Of a DNA stretch of 64,000 nt, positions 1-9,950 are shown one piece after another. Numbering within the stretch: the first letter of the stretch is position 1; each line of letters begins with the position of its first letter. This DNA comes from Emiliania huxleyi CCMP1516. Its lineage: Eukaryota; Haptophyta; Isochrysidales; Noelaerhabdaceae. The notes under the pieces were generated by a model. That model worked only from the letters and a program-made list of their open reading frames with translations, was not told where the DNA came from and did no database searches. Where the stretch lies: positions 1-64,000 of the forward strand of contig NW_005201192.1 of NCBI RefSeq assembly GCF_000372725.1, in the 5' to 3' direction. The position numbers and the translations under genes were made by a program.

Positions 1-1755
1 GCGTTGCGGGCAATGTTGCGGGCGGTGTTGCGGGCGTCGTTGCGGGCTGTGTCGCGGGCGTCGGTAGCACCAACGCAGCCTCGGCGGCGCGGAGCTGCGA
101 GAGGGGCGCGTCGAGGGCGGAGGCGAAGCAGCGGACCTTGCAATTCAGAGGGTGCGAGGTAGACCCGAGGTAAGGATCCGAGATAGACCCGAGATCAATC
201 AGAGGTAGACCCGAGGTAGATCCGAGATAGACCCGAACGTAGATCCGAGGCAGGCGGGGAAGGCGAGGAAGCAGCGCACCTCCGACACCGTGCCGCCCAC
301 GAGGGCTGGCACCGAAGACACATCGGCGTAGACCTTGGGTGGCGCCGGCCCGCCGCGGCGGCGCGGCGCTGGCAGCGGGAGCCGTCGGAAAGTGGCGACG
401 CCTCCCGCCCTCACCTCGCCGACAGGGAGCAGCAGCACCTATCCAATCGCCAATGGACTGATTGCCTGGCCCGCCGCCCCCACCTACCCGACAGAGAGCA
501 GCAGCACCTATCCACCAGACTCGGCACGTGCTCGAGGACTTCGCCCGCCGCCCTCGCCTACCCCGACAGGCGCAGCCGCACGGTGCGCAGCTCCGAAACG
601 TGGAGGGCGTCGGCGCAGACGGGGCACTTGCAGACGCGCTCCTACTCCCATACCGCCAGAGTGGTCGAATCCGGCGTGGGTTCGGTCCTTTGGGTGGTGC
701 GGTGACTTGCGCGCGCGCTCCTCGTCGACGGCGGCGGCGTGGAGCCGCAGCGCACAAGGCAGGCAGAGGATGTGGCCGCAGGAGGCAACCTGGAAGTGGG
801 TTGAGTAGTCAGCTCTGACTAGGGCAGGCGGAGGGTGGTGTGGCCGCAGGACGCCAAATGCAGTACCACACGGGCTGGCGGCGGGAAAAAAGGAGAGTTG
901 GTATAGTTCTCTCAGTAGGTTGACATGAGGCAGGGCCCACTGGGCGGAGGGCGTGGTGGGGTGGCCACCTGCGGCGCAGCTGCCGGCGCGACGAGGCAGA
1001 TCGGGCACTGCACCTCCTCGGAGGTGCTCAGCCTACTAACGCACCTCCCACGGGACTGAACCCACTACCGCACCCCCCACGGGACTGAACCCACGCTGGG
1101 CTCGAGCGCTAGTTGGGATACAAGAGTGCGTACCAACGCTGTCTAGGCTCCGCTTCTGCGCTGCTCAGCGCGTCCGTGCTGCCAGAGATGGAGAGATGCG
1201 GGGGGGGAGGTAAGGGTGTGGAGCGAGATGTTCCGCTTCTGGGCTGCTCAGCCTCGCCGCCCTGCAGTCCTCCCAGCCGACCGACGCACGTGCCTCGCCG
1301 CTCGCCACGGGGCAGAGCAGGTGGTAGTGCGCCCTCAGGAAGCGCATCTTGGCGACGGGGCGCGGCAGCTTGGCGGCGGCGCGCCGCGCAGGCGTCCGAG
1401 CGGGCGCCGCCTCTCGAGGCGCGTGGGTGAACGCCAGCAGCGCGGCTCCCGCCTCCCGCTGCGCCCGCCTCAGGTTCCGAGCGTTGCCACCGCCGCCGCC
1501 GCCAGTGCCGCCGCCGCCAGTGCCGCCGCCGCCAGTGCCGCCGCCGTTCCCACTGCGGGCTGCGGTGCCACACATCTCGCACCGCCGTCGCCATGCCGCG
1601 TTGAAATACGTGCACGCTTCGCAGTTCCACAGTCCGACGTCCGTCTCGGAAGCCCCCTCCGCGTCGACGCCGTCTTTGCTCTGCCTGCCTCGGCCGCGCC
1701 CGTGCCGGCCGCTCCTCCCACGGCCAAGCCGTCGCTGCTGCGTGTGCTGCTGCAT
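1..1755 (-). CDS. RNF10/Mag2-like RING ubiquitin ligase with RanBP2 zinc finger (partial, spliced)
   Basis: Probable E3 ubiquitin ligase of the RNF10/Mag2 type; the 3' part runs off the left edge. Exon 1755-1310 encodes a RanBP2-type zinc finger (W-x-C-x2-C-x4-N-x6-C-x2-C, WNCEACTYFN...RRRCEMC), a Gly/Thr spacer and a segment (MRFLRAHYHLL) like the RNF10 region before the RING. The RING is split over three exons: CPICLVAP (about 1036-969), VASCGHILCLPC (from 789), and ERVCKCPVC (from 641). These rejoin to the C-P-I-C / C-G-H-x2-C-x2-C / C-P-V-C spacing of RNF10. Downstream exons near 410-300 (VATFRRLPLP...GGTVSE) and 150-1 (VRCFASALDAPL) join in frame at GAG|GTGCGC and AAG|GTCCGC. The exon between the zinc-finger exon and the RING was not placed. 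The start at 1755 is inferred; an in-frame ATG at 1989 is the alternative. Family assignment is by motif order only. Confidence 0.6.
160..255. repeat. Degenerate tandem repeat around GAGGTAGACCC
   Basis: Six or so imperfect copies of a 10-15 bp unit (GAGRTAGACCCGAG and variants). They sit in the inferred intron between the last two exons of the RING ligase. Confidence 0.6.
415..516. repeat. Direct repeat of an intron 3' segment
   Basis: A segment of about 26 bp (cgacagRgagcagcagcacc and the next bases) occurs at about 421-447 and again at 488-515, inside an inferred intron of the RING ligase gene. Confidence 0.55.
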
Positions 1756-1999
1756 TACCTGCCGCCAGCCGTCGCGCCGTCGCGCCGCTCCTCGCCGCGA
1801 ACAGCGAGAAAACGGGATTTTTTCGGTGCTGGTAGCCCCCCCAAAACAGGCGCGCGCAGCGCGCCCAGGGGCGCCGCAGGCGCCCCAAGCGGCGCGGAGC
1901 GCCGCCGCAGGCGGCGGACAGCAGGGGCCCGAAATTAAACGCCATTTTCGGTTCCGCGGTTTTGCCACTAACATTGAAATCCGGTACAAAACGACTTAG

Positions 2000-3084
2000 C
2001 CGAAACAGCTGACAGACAGACAGAGAGCACACACGTTCGAGACGGGGGTGCGCCGACCGCCGTCGCGGACCCAGTAGAGCTAGATGGTCCCACAGGACGC
2101 GCCCTTAGCCTCTGAGCTCGTCCTAGACGTTTTAGGGGAAGCGTGGGCAGACCAGAACGCGGCCACGGCGACGCTCCGAGGCTGTCAGCAGCGCTGGCGG
2201 CGATCGTGGCGACGGCGCCTCGCCGCGGCAGCGGCACAGAATCGAGGAGGTGGCGTTGGTGGCAGCATCAATGAGATATGAAGGCGGCCGTAATGCTGGT
2301 GGCGCCTTCGAGGGCGGCGGAGAGGGCGGTAGCAGCGACGGCGATCGAGTCATGTGGCAGGGGTGCGAAGTCCGAAGATGCAGCAGGGAGGCTTGAGTTA
2401 GCGACGCGGGGCGGTGGCGTGCCAGCAGGTAAGCGGCGGCGGCGGAGAGCAGGTGCGCGAACTAAAGGCCAATCTTGAGATATCCATTTTGCACCACCTT
2501 TGGATTTCTGGTGCAAATTGACTTGTGGATCTTGAAGGCACGCGCAAGAGCGCACCAGGCAAGTTGAATGAACCTCGGCTCAAAATGCGGATCTCGCTGC
2601 CGCTAAGCGTGGCGTCGATTATCAAACGAGCGGTGACAGTAGCGGTGGCAACGGCGGCAGCGTCGACCGGAGCACCTACTGCGGTGTGAAATGTGAGCTG
2701 GGAGGCGGGAGGCAGATGCAATAGGAGCGGGAGAGTGAGATCGTCAGCCAGCACGGCAGACCTTTACGGCGCGGCTGCGGGCGCGTTTGCAGTGACATGC
2801 GATCCATGTGGTAGCAAAGGCACGGCGGGAGTAGCGTATGCAGGCTGTGCGCGAGGGTGGCGCGTCGCGAGTGGCGGTGCAGCTAGTCGGTGGCGCGGGT
2901 GCTGGCGACCGGCGGAGAGATGCAGCCGGCGCGAGAGATGTACCCTGCGGAGAGGCGAGGTGACGGGCGAACCGCGACGGTGGGAGAGGGCTGAGCATCG
3001 GCTTCACCGGAGGCACAGGAGCCTCGCACGCCCGACCGTGACGAGAGCGAACCGACGCTGGCAGGTCAAGCAGCGTCGGTTCGC
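2000..3084. other. No gene recognised
   Basis: GC-rich sequence upstream of the RING ligase. The open frames here are short, have biased composition and match no motif I know. It may hold the ligase 5' UTR and promoter. Confidence 0.5.
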
Positions 3085-3106
3085 TACTCCCTTAATGTGG
3101 GTAAAC

Positions 3107-3130
3107 CATAGTAGCGTGCACGCTACTATG
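3107..3130. repeat. Perfect 24-bp palindrome
   Basis: Self-complementary over 24 bp, centre GTGCAC at about 3118, starting at the inner edge of the left terminal repeat of the TA-flanked element. Confidence 0.9.
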
Positions 3131-3348
3131 AACAGAGAAGCCCATAAAAGTCGCCGCTGCAGTCCACGACGAGCCAGCCTGCTGCCGGCTCGCACGGCAG
3201 CCTCTTCCTCTCGACCAGCCTCAACTTCCGTAAGTCAACATTTTGTCGCTGCGTGCTCGTGGCGAGCTGTGGCGGCGGTCGAAGTTGGCCCAGATTCGAC
3301 GACGAGCGCCGGACGATAGTACCGCCTCTGTTCGCCCTGTGCATGTCA

Positions 3349-3400
3349 GGCCAGGCTGCAGCAGGGCACTACCATCGTGCTGCCCTGCTGCAGCCTGACC
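3349..3400. repeat. Inverted repeat, 20-bp arms, 12-nt loop
   Basis: Arms 3349-3368 and 3381-3400 (core GGCTGCAGCAGGGCA) are complementary with one mismatch. It lies inside the TA-flanked element and could form a stable hairpin. Confidence 0.85.
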
Positions 3401-4221
3401 TTGCCCACTGTGCACAGCCGCCAGAGCACCACCACCGCCCGGCATCGTGTCACGGCGAGCTCCTTCTGCGCCCGCTCGCGAGGCTCTCGCGCTGGCACAC
3501 TTTGGACATCTTCTGCTCGCGTTCGGCGAGCTCTTCTCCGCAATCCTGCCACGGCGCCGTCACCAGACACCTTCTGGCCGGCCTGAGCCGCGCGGGGTCG
3601 CCGGCGGGGGCAACGCGTCGACCTCTCTCTCTGGTGCACCACGGGCCGCGACGGCTGCTGGCAGCAGGCGTGAGGAGGCAGTGTGCCGGCACAGTTGAGC
3701 CGGAGCATCGGGTTCTTGATGCTTGTGGGGTCAAGTTTGACCTTATGTGGCATAATATGCAACAATAATGCTCTGTTATCTCCCGGCTTTTTGAGATATG
3801 ATCCCTCAAAGTCGAATTATGGTTTACTGGTGACCATAGTAGTGTCTGGCCTGTTTGCGTTTCTTCAAACGAATCCTTCAAAGTCTCGACAATCACCAAG
3901 CTGCTTATGTGGCACCGCAGAGGCTCCCTTGGGGATGCTTGAGGCCACCCCAACCACTCACGAAGCCGTACGTGGACGAATTCAAATCACTTTTATGGTT
4001 TACCTACATTAAGGGAGTACCAACACCGAATGGGTACCCTCCCCGAGAAAACCCTCGCAAGCCCGTAATAAATTCTTTCTTTCTTTTACCGATGGGAAAG
4101 AACGACGAGAGTGGGACGACCGCGAGGTGGCATGAAGGTTGCAGCGAGAAGCGGCGAGAGACACACTGCGAAGAGAGATAGGAAGAGGCAGACTGTCTCC
4201 CCCTAGGGTGGGCGACGGCCT

Positions 4222-4300
4222 GAGCGTCATCATCTGTCTTGCGTCCACCCATACCGCGTTGGTGTCCAGTCCGAGCCTGACTGTTCTTCACCTTCCTACA
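4222..4300 (-). repeat. Dispersed repeat block A (inverted copy at 38286-38357)
   Basis: Read on the minus strand this matches the plus strand at 38286-38357 at about 85-90% (aggaaggtgaagaRcagYca, then gactggacaccaRcgcggta). Together with block C it shows that 4.2-4.65 kb and 38.3-38.6 kb share rearranged repeat pieces. Confidence 0.7.
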
Positions 4301-4444
4301 TACATACATACCTGAGCGCCCAGCGACGCGTGCCGGATGGAGTCCGGCCGCGGGTGACTAGGGAAGTTCGCTCAGGATGTGTCAATCAATAGCGCATCAC
4401 ACACCTCTCCTTAAAATCCCCGTGTGGTGGCGGCGTGCCGTCCT

Positions 4445-4578
4445 CCCATCCCTCCCTCGGGTTGTCTGTTTTCTTTCTTTCTTTTCCGATACCGATCATC
4501 CGGCCCGCTGGGTGCGCTTCTTAGCTCCCCGGCCCTGGATGTGAGGTTAATGACTGCACTCCAAGTGCTCCAAGTGCG
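4445..4578 (+). repeat. Dispersed repeat block B (copy at 54341-54500)
   Basis: The roughly 90-bp stretch from 4488 (gataccgatcatccggcccg onward) recurs at 54341-54436 at over 90% identity. The neighbouring piece cccatccctcc...gggttgtctg precedes it here but follows it in the other copy, so the units are circularly permuted, as expected of fragments of a tandem array. Confidence 0.75.
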
Positions 4579-4599
4579 CACGTTTGCGGGCACGGGACT

Positions 4600-4646
4600 G
4601 GCGCGCACTGGCACTAACACAGGTACACCACGGGAGCCGCCTAAGC
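4600..4646 (+). repeat. Dispersed repeat block C (copy at 38530-38576)
   Basis: About 45 bp (ggcgcgcactggcactaaca onward to gagccgcctaag) is nearly identical at 38530-38576 in the same orientation, with a one-base insertion. Confidence 0.8.
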
Positions 4647-5507
4647 GACTCCTGCGAGGGCGGCGAGGCACTTCTCGTAGCTCCGTACACTCGACCGCCC
4701 TCGCCGCAGGCAAGCTCATTCACAATCTGCTCTGCGATTGCCGGCCGACTACACGGTAACCAGGCATACGGACCTTGCAGTAAACCTTTCCCTTCTAAGC
4801 AAAGCTACACAATGCAAAAAACAAACAAACGAGTGAGTGTTAGAGTTGTTTGGTATTGCTAAAAATCTCTCTCACACAATGACCCCATAGTGTGCGGGTG
4901 TTTCTGGCTAGGTTTCTGGCGAGTCGTGATGAGTAGAACTAGATTAGCCAATGTTATTTTGAAGTTCATACACGTATATGAAAATACCAACTTGCCTATG
5001 TCGTATGTGCACGTAGCTCCAAGGTGTCATTTTTTTTTCGTTGTTCCCTCATCCCACTCAAGAAAATGCAACGACGCGCGCTGTCTAGAGCTGTGCGCAC
5101 CATGCGAGACTCTCACTACTGTACGTCTACGTGGTCTCTCCCCTCTGCCTCCACACCCTTCAGATCCCTTCTCGATCTCCAGGACCCACAGCGCTGCCCG
5201 CCGCTCCTGGCTAGCGCGCGAGACGCCTCGCAGGCAACTATTGCCCCGGCGCCTCAGCTGTACATGTGCATCCCCCGCCCTCACTCCCTCCTCCCAACCA
5301 CGCCTCTCCAGAGAAAGGCGCGCCGCGCAGCAGTTCCGCTCCTGCGCGAAAGCCCCCAGTGCGAGAGCGCGCGACGGGTATGGACCCAGACCCGTGGGGG
5401 TCGCCGATGCGGCACGCGCCTCCCCGCCTCCCCGGCCCCACGGGTCGCTGGTGCATGCTCATGTGAATTGCTCAAAATGGCGTTTGCCGTGTGTGCAGCC
5501 GCCAAGG

Positions 5508-8014
5508 CTAGACCTGCTCCTGCACCGCCTCCACCGGGACCGCCGACTCCTCCGAGTCCACCGAGACCGTCGCCTCGCCTCCAGAGCCGTCGCCCGCGGT
5601 GGTTATCGTCGCAGAGCTGCGGCTGCGAACGAGCCGGCTGCTAGCTTCGGCGATGCTGGCCGAGAGGCGTCTCATGCTTGCGACGCTGCCCGACCGAGCG
5701 GGAGTCGCGCCGAGGTCCTTTGCCAGAAGCGCGAGCGACACCTGCGGAATTGAGCGCCCTGGCTGGTGAGTGTACCGCCGGTGCGCAAGGCGAGATGTGG
5801 GGGAGACAAAACGCGCGCCTGGTGGTGGCGCCCCGGGAAGCACGAGCGTGCCAGGCTCTTGTAGAGCCCGCCGGCGATGAGCTCCTGCAAGGGAGGGTAC
5901 GCGGGTGGGGGGGGCGATCAAGCGTCTGAGATGGAGTGCATCATGACCCAACCCCAGCCCGCTCCTGCGGCGTGACTTCGAAGAACCTCGAGAAGGGGCA
6001 TCCGCCGAGCGCGGGGTCGTTCTCGTGCGCCATGACGATCTTCAGCCTGTCCTGGCGCGCCTGCTGGACCTGCTCAGCCAGCCGCTCGTCGCTGACGAAG
6101 GTGTGCTCGTTGAGGTAGAGCAGCATGTGCGTCGCTGGCCCGGGCGCCTCGGCGGTGGAGACGGTGAGGTTCGGGAAAGTGGCGGCAATCTCGTTGGCCA
6201 GCTCCATGGCGCCCGCGTTGGCCGGCGAAGCCCAGAGCGTGGTCTGTTTGGAAAAGGCGAGCGACTGGCTCTCGGGCTCGCCCGGCACGCAGAGCGGGAG
6301 GGAGGTCTGGCTCAGATAGTTGGGCGAGCAGAGGAGCACCGCCTGCGGTTCAAGGGCGCCGGAGCTGAGGTCTCGGGGTGGGGGGCGAGAGGACTGCGGC
6401 TGGCTCTGTGTCCCGCTGCGCCTCGGCGATTGTCTTGAGCGAGACGCGTTGATACTCCTCAATTCGCATCCACACGGTGTGCGTCCAGCCCTGTTCAAAG
6501 ATGTCCTGCTGCAGGTCGTCGGGGCATTCGCCGCGCAGCGCCTGGAGCGTCCCGCCGCCCTTGTCAGGGTCCGCCTCTTGGACGAGGACGATCGGCTTGC
6601 TCTGCTCGAGCGACGAGCGGATCTCGCGAAGGCAGTTCTGGTGGCACGCGAGCAGGCGGGCGGTGAGACGAGGGGAGTGTCGAGGGTTGCAGCAGACTCG
6701 GGTGCGTTGAGAGCCAAAGGATCCCGAGGGAGGGACAGGGCGGCGGCGAGAGCGCGCCTGAGAGCGGAAGTAACCACGCGAAAGGAAGAAGAGGATCACT
6801 TGCGAGCGTTGGATGTAGTCCTCGAGCGCCCCGATATCCTTTAGATCGTCCACCTGACAGCGCACGACGAGCGAAGTCAGAGGACTGTGTCGCCGTACGC
6901 AGCGCGGCTGAGCGTGTGCGCGCGTCTAGGAAGATCTTGATGTCCGGCAGCAGCAGCTGGAGCTCGCTCTTGATGTTTCCGACGGCGTCTTGACCGGTCG
7001 ACCTGCATGGTTACGGTGAGAGTTGGATCGTGCTGTCCGGATATCTCGTCACCCTCCCTAGCTGTGTGACTCACCAGATGTGAGAGAGGAAGAGGTGCCA
7101 CGTGAGGTCAGTCCCGATGCTCAGCTCGGGGGGCTGCTTGGTCGAGGCGAGGCGGATCGTGGGGACCTTGGCGACGCGGCGGGCGGCGACGACGGCGCCG
7201 ACGAGGAAGAAGGCGAGCACGACTGCAACGAGGACGATCATCATGTCCACGATCGCATTGAGCTTTCCGAAGCCGAGGACATCGGCGGGGTCGACTCCCT
7301 GGTACCGCTCCTCGATGCCCAGGAAGATGGTGCTCCAGTTGGTGCCGAGGAAGAGGAGGAGGAGCACGAGGCTCGTGGCGACGGCCAGCACGTTGTCCTC
7401 CACCCGCTTGTACGGCCGCACGGCGGCAAGCATGAAGCCGTAGCACGAGCAGACGAGGGTCGCCACCATGAGGCGAAGGAACGCGTTCTTCTCCGGGATC
7501 AGCAGCACGAAGCCCGTCAGCACGAGCTTGCGCGCCAGCTCGAGCGCCTCCCACCAGCACCAGGTCTTCTCGTACTCCCGGTGCAGGAAGGCGGTGGCCC
7601 GCGTCAGAGCATTCGGCGACTTGGCCTGCAGCGGCTTGTAGCAGGCGGCGAGGAGCGACGTGAAGAGCACCAGCGAGCCGACCGGCCAGAGGACGATGAA
7701 ACCGGTGGCGAGGGCGGTGATGGGTCCGTGATCGTCGGAGCCGCACTCGACGCTCGCGTCCTGCCGCATGTAGGAGACCTGCTCCAGGCGCTCGTTCGGC
7801 GGAGAGATGGTGTAGGCCTATCAGCAGAAACTTACGAGGACTGAGGGATGTGGTGTTGTGAGCAGCGGCAGTCATCAGCTGGAGGCGCCTGGCAACTCCA
7901 CGCGCGGAAGATGGAGGCGCTGATGGAGGGCACGAAGCAGAAGACGAGCACGAGGCCGGCCGGCGTGAAGTCGAGGAGGCCGAGGGCCGCCTCCGCGTAC
8001 CACGATCTCTCGCG
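5508..8014 (-). CDS. Multipass membrane protein with TIR domain (5' end unresolved)
   Basis: Seven 3' exons can be joined in frame: 8014-7889, 7817-7075, 7002-6924, 6853-6758, 6637-6422, 6342-5965, 5884-5819 plus the terminal 5741-5508. Exon 7817-7075 holds about five membrane segments. The TIR domain follows: WHLFLSHIWSTGQD (beta-A), IKIFLDVDDLKDIG (alpha-A/BB loop), SQVILFFLSRGYF and NCLREIRSSL. A second globular part (LYLNEHTFVSDERL, TPQELIAGGLYKSL, VSLALLAKDLGAT) and a Ser-rich tail finish it. This order is typical of a large family of algal membrane-TIR proteins; the role is probably signalling or defence. Five junctions use GC-AG introns (CAG|GCGCCT, GAC|GCGCGC, CAG|GCGCGC twice, GAG|GCGCAG), one is GT-AG (TG|GTGAGT), and one between 5965 and 5884 has no GT/GC option. 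Upstream exons were not found in the low-complexity DNA above 8014. Confidence 0.7.
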
Positions 8015-9950
8015 CGGTGGCGGTGCGGCACCCCGTACGACGCGCACTTGTCGTCCTCCCTCCTCGCCACATGACGGCCGCCCCCCGACACCGACAGTCG
8101 CGCTCCGCACGCCTTCGAGGTCAGCAGCGGCCGAGCGACGATCGGCTCGCTCCGATCGCTGGGCGGTCACTCTGCGGCCCATCACCCGCCTGCCGATCAC
8201 CTGTCCGCCTCGCCGCGCGCGGGCCGCTCGCCTGCTCGCCACCGCCGCCGCGTTTCCCCGCGCCGCCACGCTTCCCTGTGCACCTGACTGCGCTCGAGCT
8301 GCGCACAGATGGCGCGCTCTGGCAGACAGAGCAGCGGCCGCCCAGGCGGTCGCTGCTCCGCCCCGTCCGAATCCGTCCGCCCGCGCGTGCCGCTGCCGCC
8401 GCCGCCGCCGCCACCGCCGCCGCGTTTCCCCGCGCCGCCACGCTTCCCTAGGCGGCAGCCTGAGCTCCCGGTGGTTGCCCTCACCTTTGGCGCAGGCCAT
8501 GGCGGCGAGGGCGCAGGCCACGGTGGCGAGGGCGAGGGCTCGCCCCAGCCGCCGCTCCACCTGGAGGATGGCCCCTCGCGGCTGCGGGCGAGCGGTGCGG
8601 CTGGCACGCCTGGCGCCGCGTCTGGCGCCGCGTCCGGCGGCGATGCGGGCGTCGATGCGGGCGCCATGTCTGGCGTCATGGCTGGCGTCATGTCTGGCGC
8701 CATGTCTGGTGGTGAGGCGGAGCAGGCGACGGCCTCGGCGAGCCGCACTGCGGAGGCCTCTGCGCCGGCCTCCTCCGCGGGGCCACTCAACGAGCGCGCG
8801 GCGAGGGCGGCCGCGCGGCGCGCCGCCGTGAAAGCGGACGTATTCACACACACACACAGACATACGTCGGCACTTTGAAGCAGCACTTGCGAGGTGCGGA
8901 CTCTCGTGCCTCCTGCGGTGGGCCGCCCGTACTGCGCGTGTCGCAGAGTCCTCGGGTACTAGCATAGAGAAGTGCCAATTCACAGCTGCAGCTGTGAACG
9001 GCGCATGTCCGCGTACAAAAATTGAAAACCTCCTTTGGGCGTCCCACTTTCGGCGTGCCACCTTGGCTTGATCGGCCGCTACTCTTCTTCTTCTCAGGAG
9101 CGCTGCGCCCTCGCTCCCTTACGCCCACCGAGTTGCGGCAAGCGCTACCCGCCCCCCTCGTCGAACTCGTCGAGCTCTCACACACTCTCGCATACTTCAC
9201 TCTCTCGCCGCTTGTCCACGGTGTGCGCATCGCTCCTGCCGTTTGTCGCTCCACCACACTCCGGTGCCTATGGTGTCTCGATCCCCGTCGGACACTGATG
9301 ATGCGCAGACGCGCGCGCTCTTTCCCACGCCCGCGTCGCGAGCCTCTCACACACACATTGCGCCGCTCTCTTCACTCCTTCTCGTCTCTCGCCGCCGCCG
9401 CCGCCGCTGCAGCCTCCCCGCCCTACGCACCCGGCGCCCCCCGCGCGCTGCTCCCCACGTACCCCTGCGCCCGCCGTGACCGCGCGCACCTCTCATTCCA
9501 CCACCACCCCCTCGCGCGCGCGCCGCGCCTCTCTCCGCCGTCGCCGCCGCTGCTACTGCCGAGCTACTGCTGAGCTACTGCCGCTGCTACAGCCGCCTCT
9601 TCCTTCCACACCCTGCACGCACCCCATGCATCTCCCCCTCCTCCTCCGCCGCACCCCTCTCTCGTCCAGCACCTCTCCATTCGCCGCCTTTGTGCGCCTT
9701 CCGTGTGCACCTCATCCTCTGCCGCCTGCCACTGCTGCTACTGCTGCTGCTACTGCCGTTGCTATTGCCGCCGCTTCTACCTTCCACACCCCGCACGCAG
9801 CCTCACACACTCATCTCCTCCGCCTCCTCCGCCGCCTCCTCTTCTGTCGCAGCGCCGCCTCCATCACTCAGCTTGCATTCCCTCATACCCTCTGCCAGGC
9901 TCCCTCTCCAATCAACCTAGCTCACCCGCTCAGACGCCGCTTTCGCAGGG
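8015..9950. other. No clear gene; low-complexity, may hide 5' exons of the TIR gene
   Basis: Arg/Ala/Pro-only open frames in every frame, which is compositional. It contains a repeat at 8222-8460 and, from 9360 on, CGC/CTG-rich tracts leading to the next gene. No promoter motif is evident. Confidence 0.5.
8222..8460 (-). repeat. Dispersed hairpin-bearing repeat (inverted copy at 55740-55900)
   Basis: Read on the minus strand, the core (ggagcagcgac...cgctgctc, then gagcgcgccatctg and gggaaacgcgg) matches 55740-55900 at roughly 80%. A 35-bp piece (gccgccgcgtttccccgcgc onward) is also duplicated locally at about 8244 and 8415. Confidence 0.55.

Larger units (their letters stand above)
3087..4017. 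mobile_element. TA-flanked terminal-inverted-repeat element (Tc1/mariner or Stowaway-like)
   Basis: The left end (3087) reads CTCCCTTAATGTGGGTAAAC and the right end is its inverted copy with one mismatch (G/A). The match runs about 24 bp. Both ends are flanked by TA (3085-3086 and 4018-4019), the target duplication of Tc1/mariner elements, and the CTCCCT start recalls plant Stowaway MITEs. Total 931 bp. No transposase is readable, so it is probably non-autonomous. It contains a 24-bp perfect palindrome next to the left end and a second hairpin in the middle. Confidence 0.65.
4020..5507. other. No gene; dispersed repeats
   Basis: No convincing coding sequence. Short sequence blocks recur elsewhere in the window (listed separately). 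The Pro/Arg-rich open frame 5024-5644 overlaps the antisense of the last TIR-gene exon and is not supported. Confidence 0.5.

Noticed and set aside
5024-5644. 206-aa plus-strand open frame
   Set aside because: Pro/Arg/Ser-rich, overlaps the antisense of the last TIR-gene exon, no motif.
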